Origin: DATEPR01 sp036279295
GTDB lineage: Bacteria; Actinomycetota; Actinomycetes; Mycobacteriales; Pseudonocardiaceae
Length of the DNA: 15,316 bases
Reading direction: 5' to 3'
NCBI GenBank assembly: GCA_036279295.1
Contig: DASUJK010000427.1
Location: forward strand, 1-15,316
Position numbers and translations under genes: made by a program. Below are positions 1 through 6,732 of this stretch, in pieces. Under the pieces are notes generated by a model. That model made no database searches and was not told the origin of the DNA. It worked only from the letters and a program-made list of their open reading frames with translations. Positions within the stretch are counted from its first letter, which is position 1; the number at the start of each line of letters is the position of its first letter.

Positions 1-8
1 CTGCGGCC

Positions 9-22
9 CGGACCAAAGTCAC
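9..22. promoter_or_regulatory. Candidate DosR/DevR-like box upstream of the Pat-like gene
   Basis: The 14-mer CGGACCAAAGTCAC matches the mycobacterial DosR core GGGACTWWAGTCCC at 11 of 14 positions by eye. It lies about 87 bases before the start codon of the acetyltransferase/acyl-CoA synthetase gene, a typical distance for an activator site. The match is partial and no -10 element was recognised. Its weight comes mainly from similar boxes elsewhere in this window. The regulator itself is not in the window. Confidence 0.3.
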
Positions 23-97
23 CGCTGCCCGGGGTTTGGGGCCCTCGTGGCCGTCGTGCCGTCAGGGTCTGCTGGAGGCGCCCGAATCCAGCGGACG

Positions 98-103
98 AAG
101 GAG
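98..103 (+). promoter_or_regulatory. Ribosome binding site that fixes the ATG start at 109
   Basis: AAGGAG lies five bases before the ATG at 109. An in-frame GTG at 103 overlaps the last base of this site and so cannot be served by it. The ATG at 109 is therefore the better start, two codons inside the longest open frame. Confidence 0.75.
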
Positions 104-108
104 TGGCC

Positions 109-2799
109 ATGACATCGACGACACCTCGTCGGGCCGAGCCATCTGTCGGTGTCCGGGCGGTGCTCGCGGACGGGCAGGTCGCACTCGTACGCCAGTTGAC
201 GCCTGATGACCAGGACGAGGTGCTGCGCCTGCACGAGAACCTGTCCGAGCGAGATCGGTACTTCCGGTTCTTCGGTCCACTGCCGTCCCGGCTGAGTGAT
301 CTCGTGTTCACGATGTCGGCGCCGTTGAACGACCGGCACGGGTCCATGGGCGCGTTCCTGGACGGCGCGTTGGTCGGTGCCGCCCAGTACGCGGTGCTGG
401 CCGATCCGACCACCGCCGAGGTCGCGCTGGCGGTGGCCGATACGACACAGGCCCATGGCGTCGGAACACTGCTGCTGGAGCACCTGGTCTCACTCGCCCG
501 ACGCCACGGTGTGCGCCGGTTCGTGGCCGATGTGCTGTCGGAGAACGTGCGGATGCTGCGAGTGTTTCGGGACTGCGGTCTGCCGTGCCGGACTCGACCG
601 CAAGGCAGTGTGACCACGGTCGACCTCGTGCTGGACGAGATCGAGACGTACCTGGACGCCGTGGCCATGCGGGAGCGGACAGCCGACGCCGCGAGTCTGC
701 GGACGTTGCTGCGTCCACGGTCGGTCGTGGTGATCGGTGCCGGTCGTAGGCGTGGCTCCGTGGGCCATGCCGTGTTGGAGAACATCCTGTCCGGCGGTTT
801 CACCGGCCAGGTGTACGCGGTCAACCCGCATGTGGACGAAATCCTCGGCGTGCCCGCCTACCTGACCGTCGGCGACGTGCCAGCGGCCCCTGACCTGGCG
901 GTCATCTGCGTGCCCGCCGCTGCCGTACCCGACATCGCCGAGCAGTGTGGGCAACACGGTGTCCGAGCACTCGTCGTGATCACCGCGGGCCTGACCGGTG
1001 CCCCCGAACTGCGTGAGCGGCTGATCGCCGCCGTACGCCACCACGGCATGCGGATGGTCGGCCCCAACTGTGTGGGGATCGCCAACAGTGATCCCGGGGT
1101 CAAGTTGGACGCCACGTTCGCGCCGCCACCGGCACCGGTCGGCTCGATCGGGCTGGTCACCCAGTCCGGTGGCGTCGGTATCGCGATGCGCGAGCAACTC
1201 GGCCAGCTCGGACTGGGCCTGTCGGTGATGGTGTCGGCAGGGGACAAGTACGACGTCAGCGGCAACGACCTGCTCATGTGGTGGCAGCAGGATGCGGCGA
1301 CCAGGGCGATCGCCCTGTACCTGGAGTCGTTCGGCAATCCGCGCAAGTTCGCCAGGCTCGCCCGGGCCGTGTCCCGCGTGAAGCCGATCGTGGCCGTGCG
1401 GACCGGGAACAGTGAGGCCGCGCAGCAGGCAGCCGCGTCCCATACCGCCGCCGCGGCTACCCCGACGGTGACCAGGGACGCGCTGTTCCGGCAGGCCGGT
1501 GTGATCACGGTCGACACCCCGGCCGAGCTCGTGAACACCTTGGCGGCCTTGACCTGGCAGCCGTTGCCGGCCGGCAATCGGATCGCGGTGGTCACCAACG
1601 CCGGTGGCGCCGGAGTGCTGGCCGCGGACGCCGGTGCCGCCGCCGGTGTCACCATGGCAGAACTCTCAGCGGACACCCTGATCCGGTTGCGCGCACTACT
1701 GCCGGATACCGCGTCGTTCGGCAACCCCGTGGACACGACCGCCGCGGTGGACGTGGACACGTTCCAGCGCTGCGTCGCGGCGGTTCGCGCCGATCCTGGT
1801 GTGGACGCGGTCATCGCAGCGACCGTGCGCACCGCGGTCGGTGATCCGATCGCCGCGCTGGGCACGGTGGCCGAGGGTGACAAGCCACTCGTGGCGGTGC
1901 GACTGGGCCAACGTGCGGCGGTGGCGGCGTTGACCGACATCCATGGCAGGCCGACCACCGCCAGCTACGCGGATCCGGCCGAGGCCGTGGCCGTGCTGGG
2001 CAGGATGGCCACGTACGCCCGCTGGCGCGAGCGTGCCAACCCACTTGCCTCGCTGCCCGCTGACGTGGACGTACCCACGGCATTGCAGATCCTGCGCGAC
2101 AAACTGTGCGCAGAGCCGGGCGGCGGCTGGCTGGACCCGGTCGCGGTCGCCGCGGTGCTGGGATGTTTCGGAATTCCCATGGTCTCCGGTGACTTCACCG
2201 TGGGTGCTGACGAAGCTGTGGCGAGCTTCCGTAGAACGGCCGGTCCGGTGGTGCTCAAGGCCGTTGCCGACGGGGTGGTGCACAAGAGCTCGCATGGTGG
2301 CGTCATTCTCGATGTCCGCGACGAGGACGGTGTTCGGGCGGCGGTGGCCGAGCTGATCGAGCGGTTCGGTGACGCGCTGCGCGGCGTGCTGGTCCAGCCG
2401 CTCGCGGCGGGTGGCCGGGAACTCCTGGTGGGTGTGCACGCCGACGACGTGTTCGGGCCGCTGGTGGTGTTCGGTCTCGGCGGTGTGGACACCGACCTGG
2501 TCGCCGACCGCACGGCACGCCTGGCGCCGCTGGGAGAGGCCGATGTGGACGATCTGCTCGCCGGCCTGCGCAGCTCGGCGAAGTTGTTCGGTCCCGATGC
2601 CACCGTCGGCCTGGATGTCCGCGCCGCGCGCGATGTTCTGCTGCGGATCGGCCTGCTGGCGCAGCTGCTACCCGAGATCGTCGAGTTGGATCTCAATCCG
2701 TTGATCCTCCGCACCGTGGGTTGTGACGTGGTCGACGCCAGGATCCGGGTGGCGGCGGTCGAGCCGGTTGACCCGTTCCTACCCGCGCTGCGGGGATGA
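109..2799 (+). CDS. Fused GNAT acetyltransferase / ADP-forming acyl-CoA synthetase (Pat-like)
   Basis: This 896-residue protein has four parts. A GNAT domain spans about residues 12-180, with a CoA-binding Q-x-x-G-x-G motif (QAHGVG, about 114-119). A CoA-binding Rossmann domain follows (about 195-325). A succinyl-CoA-ligase-like region comes next (about 340-640, with TQSGG, VTNAGGAG and SFGNPVD). A C-terminal ATP-grasp lobe covers about 665-890 (VVHKSSHGGV, ELDLNPL). The order GNAT then synthetase is the one usual in actinomycetes and the reverse of Salmonella Pat. The SHT motif at about 444-446 keeps the histidine that is phosphorylated in active ADP-forming acetyl-CoA synthetases, so the synthetase half may be catalytic. 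Known homologues acetylate lysines, notably in acetyl-CoA synthetase, and couple metabolism to protein acetylation; the substrate here is unknown. It is cytoplasmic and apparently monocistronic, ending at a strong hairpin. Family call is firm, role is inferred. Confidence 0.93.
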   Translation: MTSTTPRRAEPSVGVRAVLADGQVALVRQLTPDDQDEVLRLHENLSERDRYFRFFGPLPSRLSDLVFTMSAPLNDRHGSMGAFLDGALVGAAQYAVLADPTTAEVALAVADTTQAHGVGTLLLEHLVSLARRHGVRRFVADVLSENVRMLRVFRDCGLPCRTRPQGSVTTVDLVLDEIETYLDAVAMRERTADAASLRTLLRPRSVVVIGAGRRRGSVGHAVLENILSGGFTGQVYAVNPHVDEILGVPAYLTVGDVPAAPDLAVICVPAAAVPDIAEQCGQHGVRALVVITAGLTGAPELRERLIAAVRHHGMRMVGPNCVGIANSDPGVKLDATFAPPPAPVGSIGLVTQSGGVGIAMREQLGQLGLGLSVMVSAGDKYDVSGNDLLMWWQQDAATRAIALYLESFGNPRKFARLARAVSRVKPIVAVRTGNSEAAQQAAASHTAAAATPTVTRDALFRQAGVITVDTPAELVNTLAALTWQPLPAGNRIAVVTNAGGAGVLAADAGAAAGVTMAELSADTLIRLRALLPDTASFGNPVDTTAAVDVDTFQRCVAAVRADPGVDAVIAATVRTAVGDPIAALGTVAEGDKPLVAVRLGQRAAVAALTDIHGRPTTASYADPAEAVAVLGRMATYARWRERANPLASLPADVDVPTALQILRDKLCAEPGGGWLDPVAVAAVLGCFGIPMVSGDFTVGADEAVASFRRTAGPVVLKAVADGVVHKSSHGGVILDVRDEDGVRAAVAELIERFGDALRGVLVQPLAAGGRELLVGVHADDVFGPLVVFGLGGVDTDLVADRTARLAPLGEADVDDLLAGLRSSAKLFGPDATVGLDVRAARDVLLRIGLLAQLLPEIVELDLNPLILRTVGCDVVDARIRVAAVEPVDPFLPALRG

Positions 2800-2801
2800 G
2801 T

Positions 2802-2835
2802 CGAGTGAGTGGCCTGGCAACAGGCCACTCACTCG
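2802..2835. terminator. Bidirectional hairpin terminator between convergent genes
   Basis: A perfect 14-bp inverted repeat, CGAGTGAGTGGCCT at 2802-2815 and its reverse complement at 2822-2835, encloses a 6-base loop. It begins two bases after the stop of the Pat-like gene and ends 15 bases before the stop of the convergent CBS-BON gene, so it can serve both. No U tract follows, as is common in high-GC actinomycetes. Confidence 0.85.
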
Positions 2836-2850
2836 TGGGAACAGTTGCCG

Positions 2851-3552
2851 CTACGGCAGCGTGCCGCCGTGCAGCACACCGACGTTCTGGGCGACCATGC
2901 CGTCGCCGACGGTCGAGTCGTCCAGGTCATAGGTCAGATTGTTGACGACGTCCACGACGCCATCGACGTACCGGCACAGGGACGTGGCGATGGGCACCAT
3001 GCTCCGCCGTTCCAGTTGGCCGGCCAGGGTCACGACGCCGTCGCGCACCGAGACCCCGATGCCCCTGGGGTCGACGCACAGCGCGTGTGGCAGCACATCC
3101 TCCAGGATCTCGGTCTCGATCTCCTGATCGGGGCGGACGAACATGCGCACCAGGTCGTGCCGGCTGACGATGCCCAGCAGTCGGCCTTCCGCGTCGACCA
3201 CCGGAACCCGCTTGATGTTGCGAGCGGAGAGCAGGCGGACGGCGTCGATGATCGCGGTGTTCGGGCTGACTGTGATGGCAGGGGTGGTCATCAGGTCGGT
3301 CACGATCGTCTTGACGGCCTGCGGCCGCCGTTGCCGCCACGGTCGACGCATCCGGCGCCGCGGTGGTGTTCGCAGCTGTGCCAATAGATCCGCTTCGGAC
3401 ACGACACCGATGATCCGGTCCTGGAAGTCGGTGACCGGAACGGCGCTGATGTCGTGGTCGGCCAACAGGGTGGCGATGTCCTTGAACGAGACGTCCGGGC
3501 GAACCGCCACCACGTCGCGGGTCATGATCGAGTCAACTGTGTGACGCTTCAT
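2851..3552 (-). CDS. CBS-pair protein with C-terminal BON domain
   Basis: This 233-residue soluble protein carries two CBS motifs (about residues 6-60 and 82-138). Each has the usual pattern of IMT/LMT, a VPV hydrophobic strand and G-V/I-V-S-x-x-D-L. An Arg-rich linker (61-78) separates them. A BON domain follows (about 143-210, with VRDGVVTLAGQL and VDGVVDVVNNL). CBS pairs usually bind adenine nucleotides and sense energy charge; BON domains usually bind membranes or other macromolecules. The start was placed at ATG 3552 because AGGAGG lies six bases upstream, although the frame stays open further. The family resembles the DosR-regulated Hrp1 (Rv2626c) in its CBS part but adds the BON domain. 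It is convergent with the Pat-like gene and divergent from the broken alcohol dehydrogenase. Ligand and partner cannot be read from the sequence. Confidence 0.92.
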   Translation of the reverse strand: MKRHTVDSIMTRDVVAVRPDVSFKDIATLLADHDISAVPVTDFQDRIIGVVSEADLLAQLRTPPRRRMRRPWRQRRPQAVKTIVTDLMTTPAITVSPNTAIIDAVRLLSARNIKRVPVVDAEGRLLGIVSRHDLVRMFVRPDQEIETEILEDVLPHALCVDPRGIGVSVRDGVVTLAGQLERRSMVPIATSLCRYVDGVVDVVNNLTYDLDDSTVGDGMVAQNVGVLHGGTLP

Positions 3553-3624
3553 GTGATTCCTCCTCACGGGACTCATTTCGGAGGCTATGGCACGGTCGGA
3601 CCGCGAGACAGGGCAGTGCGCCAT

Positions 3625-3650
3625 GCCCATGAAGGACCACCGTCATGGGC
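3625..3650. promoter_or_regulatory. Inverted repeat in the divergent cbs/adh region
   Basis: GCCCATGA (3625-3632) and its exact reverse complement TCATGGGC (3643-3650) flank a 10-base spacer, AGGACCACCG. The repeat lies 73 bases upstream of the CBS-BON start and overlaps the apparent start of the alcohol dehydrogenase remnant. It could be an operator for the divergent pair; an 8-bp repeat can also arise by chance in such DNA. Confidence 0.3.
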
Positions 3651-4176
3651 GATCGGGCCGGATTCCTCTCCGGCACAAGGACCCTGTCCACGTACACCGG
3701 TAGCGAGGTAGTCGATCCCAAGCCCGCATACGGGCAGGTGTCGGTGCGCCTGGAGACGAGCGGCATCTGCCACACCGACATCCACGCGGCGCATGGCGAC
3801 CGGCCGGTTCGGCCGGCGCCACCGTTGATCCCGGGTCACGAGGGTATCGGCATCGTGGCGGCGATCGGCGGTGGCGTCGATGGGCGTTGATGGATCGTCG
3901 AGTCGCCATTCCGTGGCTCGGATACGCCCGCGGAGTGTGCGAGTACTGCGTGTCCGGCCGTGAGACGCTGTGTGAGCGCCAACTCGACTCCGGCTACTCC
4001 ATCGACCGTGCCTACGCCGAGTACGTCATCGCTGACGCGCGCTGTGTCAACGCGCGGATGTGGCCATCGCTCTCGCGGTCTAGCCGCGAACGGACGCAAG
4101 CTGGACGAGATCAACACGTGCTTCGACGTCGTGCTCGCCGGGCATGTCCCGCCCCCGCATGGTGTTGGAGTTCTGA
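3645..4176 (+). pseudogene. Zinc-dependent alcohol dehydrogenase, frameshifted and internally deleted
   Basis: The N-terminal GroES-like domain is easily recognised. GICHTDIHAAHGD and PGHEGIGIVAAIGGGVDG are in the first frame (3645-3890). After a frameshift come DRRVAIPWLG, CEYCVSGRETLCER and AYAEYVIAD (about 3890-4040). A third frame has GRKLDEINTCFDVVLAGH (about 4095-4146). A last shift gives RMVLEF and a stop at 4174-4176, the usual end of AdhP-type enzymes. The NAD-binding Rossmann half, roughly residues 125-310 of a ~340-residue enzyme, is missing. The catalytic-zinc Cys and His of the N-terminal part survive, but the first structural-zinc cysteine appears to be lost. The product cannot be active. 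AAGGA eight bases before ATG 3645 marks the probable original start. Alcohol dehydrogenases of this type occur in DosR-type islands, so this is probably a former member. Confidence 0.88.
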
Positions 4177-4186
4177 TCCGTCACGG

Positions 4187-5185
4187 TCATTCGTCCGGCC
4201 ATTGGCTCACCACGTCCTCGATGGGACGGCGTGGCGTCATCTCGCCGGGATAGGTCGCGGTCGCAGGCCAGCCCAACCGGACCACCACCTGTGGCTCGCC
4301 GATGCCACCGAGTGCGAAGCGGCGGACCAGGTCACGGGTGGCTCGGACCTCGGCGACCTGACTGAGCGTGCAACTGGCCACACCGTTGGCCGCCGCTGTC
4401 AGCGTGACGGCGGACAATGCTTCGCCCACCCGCAACCAGTGCTTCGCGCCGTCGACGGTCGTGCTCAGCACGCACAACAGGGCTCCGTCGTCCAGCGGCG
4501 GTGGATTCTCCAGTTCACCGATACCGAAGTCACGGCCCGGCGTGCCGCGATCGAAAGCGCTGCGTGCCGGCACGTTGCGTGCCGGCACACCGTGCACCGC
4601 GCCCAGTCTGCTGTGGGTCCACTCCGCCAGCTCGCCCTGATACATGGGATCGGCGCGCTGCGTCGCCTCGGCATGGGCCAGCGCGACGACGACCTCGCGA
4701 CGAGCGGCAGGCGGCTGGAGCACGGTGAATCCGACTCCCTCGGCCAGCACGCCGGCGACGAGCTGGGCCAGCAGCGGGTCGGGCAGGGCGTCGGGCAGGA
4801 ACGGACGCCGATCGCTACGGCGAGTGGCCGTCGCCGAGACCAGCGCGAGTACGTGGCGGTCGATCCTGGGCAGCGGAGTGAGCTCGATGGCGGCCAGATG
4901 GTCGGGATCGGCCGGGTTGGGCAGTCGATGCACGGTCGGCTTCCAGCCCAGGCCACGAAACGCGATCCGGGCGTGGTGCAGGGCGGCGCCGCAGCTGGTC
5001 ACCAGTTCTCTGCCGTCGTGATCGATGACGGGCAGCCGACGGGTCCGATCGGCGAACAGGTGCACGGAGTGATCGGCGATCATCCAGCGCCACGGCTGCG
5101 TGTTGTGCACCGATGGGGCGCGGCAGGCCACCTCCAACGCCACCCGGATGGTCGCGCGGTCGGGCTGGTTCTTGTCCATGTTCAT
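4187..5185 (-). CDS. Acg-family nitroreductase-like flavoprotein (first paralogue)
   Basis: This 332-residue protein belongs to the Acg/Rv2032-Rv3131 group of degenerate double-domain nitroreductases. The hallmark APSVHNTQPW lies at residues 23-32, TSCGAALHHAR at 63-73, TRRSDRRPF at 121-129, a conserved HWLRVGEAL segment at 249-257 and GEPQVVVRLGW at 296-306. Acg of M. tuberculosis binds FMN but has an occluded active site and is thought to sequester flavin rather than reduce nitro compounds; whether that holds here is unknown. The start has GGAG six bases upstream. It is the second gene of an operon, 39 bases after the Rv1733c-like gene. It ends 10 bases from the convergent alcohol dehydrogenase remnant. 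A shorter paralogue lies at 6733-7644. Confidence 0.9.
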   Translation of the reverse strand: MNMDKNQPDRATIRVALEVACRAPSVHNTQPWRWMIADHSVHLFADRTRRLPVIDHDGRELVTSCGAALHHARIAFRGLGWKPTVHRLPNPADPDHLAAIELTPLPRIDRHVLALVSATATRRSDRRPFLPDALPDPLLAQLVAGVLAEGVGFTVLQPPAARREVVVALAHAEATQRADPMYQGELAEWTHSRLGAVHGVPARNVPARSAFDRGTPGRDFGIGELENPPPLDDGALLCVLSTTVDGAKHWLRVGEALSAVTLTAAANGVASCTLSQVAEVRATRDLVRRFALGGIGEPQVVVRLGWPATATYPGEMTPRRPIEDVVSQWPDE

Positions 5186-5224
5186 GTCCGTCTCCGTGCG
5201 TCGATGCGTGCGAGTCCGCTCGAT

Positions 5225-5827
5225 TCAGCTGGTGTAGCGGGTCCGCCACGGATCGATCTGGCGCCATTCCGCTTCCCACCCGGCGATCCGCACCCTGTCC
5301 AGGCGCCAGCGCACGACGCCGACCAGAACTGTCAGTAGGACTGCGGACGTGGCCATGGCCAGCATCACCGCCAGGGCGCCGCGTCCCCACGCCTGCGCCG
5401 GGCTCAGCGGCACGTTGACCACGGCGCCGTGCGCATCGGTCCAGATGTGGACGGTCGCGCCGGTAGCGGTTTGCTGTGGCGCCTCGATCGTGCCGGTGTG
5501 CCGTGATCCATCCGGTGCCGTCCAGCGAGCTTTCGCCGGCATGGTGTTGACGACACTCTCCATGCCCACCGTGCTGGAGGTGCTCTGCGACAGGACGGCG
5601 GTCACCTGGTGCCCGGCTGCTGTCTGCTCGGCGGAGATGGCCAGATTGTGCTGGTACACGGTCGATCCGATGGACAGTGCGAGCGGCACCGAAGCCAACG
5701 CCAACGCGATCGCGGCGAGCAGTGTGGCGTTCTCGGTCCGGTCGGTGCCTCGGCGGAGGGCGTTGCGGCCCCATCCAAGACACCGTGCGGCCATCGCCAG
5801 CCGCTGTGTGAATCGCTTGCCGTGCAT
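5225..5827 (-). CDS. Rv1733c-like two-helix membrane protein
   Basis: This 200-residue protein has two predicted membrane helices, about residues 35-56 and 148-171. A roughly 90-residue segment between them probably faces outside the cytoplasm, and a basic C-terminal tail follows (RWRLDRVR, WEAEWRQIDPWRTRY). NALRRGTDRTENA before helix 1, ARWTAPDGSRHTGTI in the loop and VHIWTDAHGAVV ahead of helix 2 match the pattern of mycobacterial Rv1733c, a DosR-regulated antigen of unknown biochemical function. The ATG at 5827 has GAGGAGGG just upstream. It leads the two-gene operon with the Acg-like gene. The 220-base region between it and the divergent gamma-subunit gene holds a DosR-like box. Family call is by remembered similarity; no activity is known. 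Confidence 0.87.
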   Translation of the reverse strand: MHGKRFTQRLAMAARCLGWGRNALRRGTDRTENATLLAAIALALASVPLALSIGSTVYQHNLAISAEQTAAGHQVTAVLSQSTSSTVGMESVVNTMPAKARWTAPDGSRHTGTIEAPQQTATGATVHIWTDAHGAVVNVPLSPAQAWGRGALAVMLAMATSAVLLTVLVGVVRWRLDRVRIAGWEAEWRQIDPWRTRYTS

Positions 5828-5973
5828 GTCACCCTCCTCACCGGTCACGGGTTTCCTTGCCGCAAGACTCGCCTGCCACCGCCCGTCCGGGCGAGGGCAC
5901 TTCGTCGCGCGACCGATGGCCTCTCGTCGTGGTCCGTTCGTCCGTCCGCAGAGGCACAGCGGTCCTCCGTACG

Positions 5974-5987
5974 GGGACTTCCGACCC
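5974..5987. promoter_or_regulatory. Candidate DosR/DevR-like box between divergent dormancy-type genes
   Basis: GGGACTTCCGACCC matches the DosR core GGGACTWWAGTCCC at 11 of 14 positions, with the left half-site GGGACT intact. It lies 65 bases before the gamma-subunit start at 6053 and about 147 bases before the Rv1733c-like start at 5827. Homologues of the latter are strongly DosR-controlled in mycobacteria. Of the boxes in this window it is the best placed. A weaker 9-of-14 match lies about 80 bases away at 5895-5908. Confidence 0.45.
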
Positions 5988-6052
5988 TGCATCGGCAGCC
6001 CCGCGCACCGTTGGACATTGATCTGATGACGGTGCCGGTGAAGGGACTCGCG

Positions 6053-6463
6053 ATGTTCGAGGTACGCATCCACGGTCGTGGCGGCCAAGGGGTCGTGACG
6101 GCCGCGGAGATGCCGTCGGTGGCGGCGTTCGTCGAGGGCCGCCACGCCCAGGCGTTTCCCAGCTTCGGCTCGGAACGCACCGGGGCGCCGGTGGTCGCGT
6201 TCTGCCGGATCGACGACCGGGAGATCCGAACCCGGCAACCGATCATGCGCCCGGACACGCTGATCATCCAGGACCCGACATTGCTGCACCAGGTCAGTGT
6301 GTTCGACGGTCTGTCTCCGGACGGCTACCTGCTGATCAACTCCGGTCGCAGCTTCGACGAACTGGGTATCGGCGAGTTCGTGGCGCGGTTCCGCCGGGAG
6401 CGGATGGTGGTCGTGCCCGCCGCCGAGTTCGTCGGATCGGCGACGTTTCGCCATACTCGCTGA
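6053..6463 (+). pseudogene. porG: 2-oxoacid:ferredoxin oxidoreductase gamma subunit, C-terminally truncated
   Basis: The first ~125 of 136 codons read as the gamma subunit of a pyruvate/2-oxoacid:ferredoxin oxidoreductase. Features are RIHGRGGQGVVTAAE near the start, AFPSFGSERTGAPVVAF at residues 34-50 and IIQDPTLLH at 71-79. Family members usually run to about 180-200 residues. Here the homology stops after VPAAEF (residue 126), and the last ten codons are the antisense of an alcohol dehydrogenase start. GAAGGGA six bases before ATG 6053 supports this start over the ATG at 6026. The alpha and beta subunits are absent from the window, so the fragment is both truncated and orphaned. It is probably inactive, although a stable short product cannot be excluded. 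Confidence 0.87.
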
Positions 6464-6492
6464 CCGGGGCCGTCGTAGACCAATGCCTTCAT
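6431..6492 (-). pseudogene. 5' stub of a second zinc alcohol dehydrogenase
   Basis: Reading the minus strand from ATG 6492 gives MKALVYDGPGQRVWRNVADP, the standard opening of a zinc-dependent alcohol dehydrogenase family, preceded by a good GGGAG ribosome site at about 6498-6502. Similarity ends after about 20 codons, where the frame runs into the antisense of the gamma-subunit gene. The rest of the enzyme is gone. This is a different gene from the remnant at 3645-4176, because both keep their own N-terminus. Confidence 0.75.
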
Positions 6493-6565
6493 CGTGGACT
6501 CCCTCGTTGTGATGGTGCCGAACTCGTCACCTCTCACGGTCTGACCTCGCTGGTGCGGTCGGTGA

Positions 6566-6579
6566 GGGCATTTGGTCCC
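6566..6579. promoter_or_regulatory. Candidate DosR/DevR-like box between adh stub and second acg-like gene
   Basis: GGGCATTTGGTCCC matches the DosR core at 11 of 14 positions, with the right half-site GGTCCC intact. It is 74 bases upstream of the alcohol dehydrogenase stub on the minus strand and 153 bases upstream of the Acg-like gene on the plus strand. It could have served both directions before the dehydrogenase was lost. Confidence 0.35.
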
Positions 6580-6681
6580 GCCCTGACCGACGATGGTCAT
6601 GGCGCCGACCGCGCCGGCCGGTCGAACGTCCCGTGTCCCCGTGTCGACGGACCCTGTTCGCCGGTCAGCGGCGGCTGTTGT

Positions 6682-6709
6682 GCTGAGAGAGCCAGGCTGA
6701 GAGAGCCAG
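6682..6709. repeat. Perfect tandem 14-bp duplication in the acg-like leader
   Basis: GCTGAGAGAGCCAG occurs twice back to back at 6682-6695 and 6696-6709, ending 23 bases before the start codon. It sits where a promoter or early 5' leader would be expected. Two identical copies suggest a recent slippage duplication. Confidence 0.8.
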
Positions 6710-6732
6710 ATTGTGCGTCGGTGGGAGGCATC

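Noticed and set aside
3560..3575. GGGACT half-site upstream of the CBS-BON gene as a DosR box
   Set aside because: Only 9 of 14 positions match, and it lies within 20 bases of the start codon next to the ribosome site, too close for an activator box.
3553..3630. Longer N-terminus of the CBS-BON protein from 3630
   Set aside because: The extra 26 residues have no domain similarity, and AGGAGG is perfectly placed for ATG 3552.
3887..5338. A 483-codon plus-strand open frame beginning in alcohol dehydrogenase sequence
   Set aside because: Only its first ~55 codons resemble a protein (the dehydrogenase remnant); the rest is antisense to the Acg-like gene.
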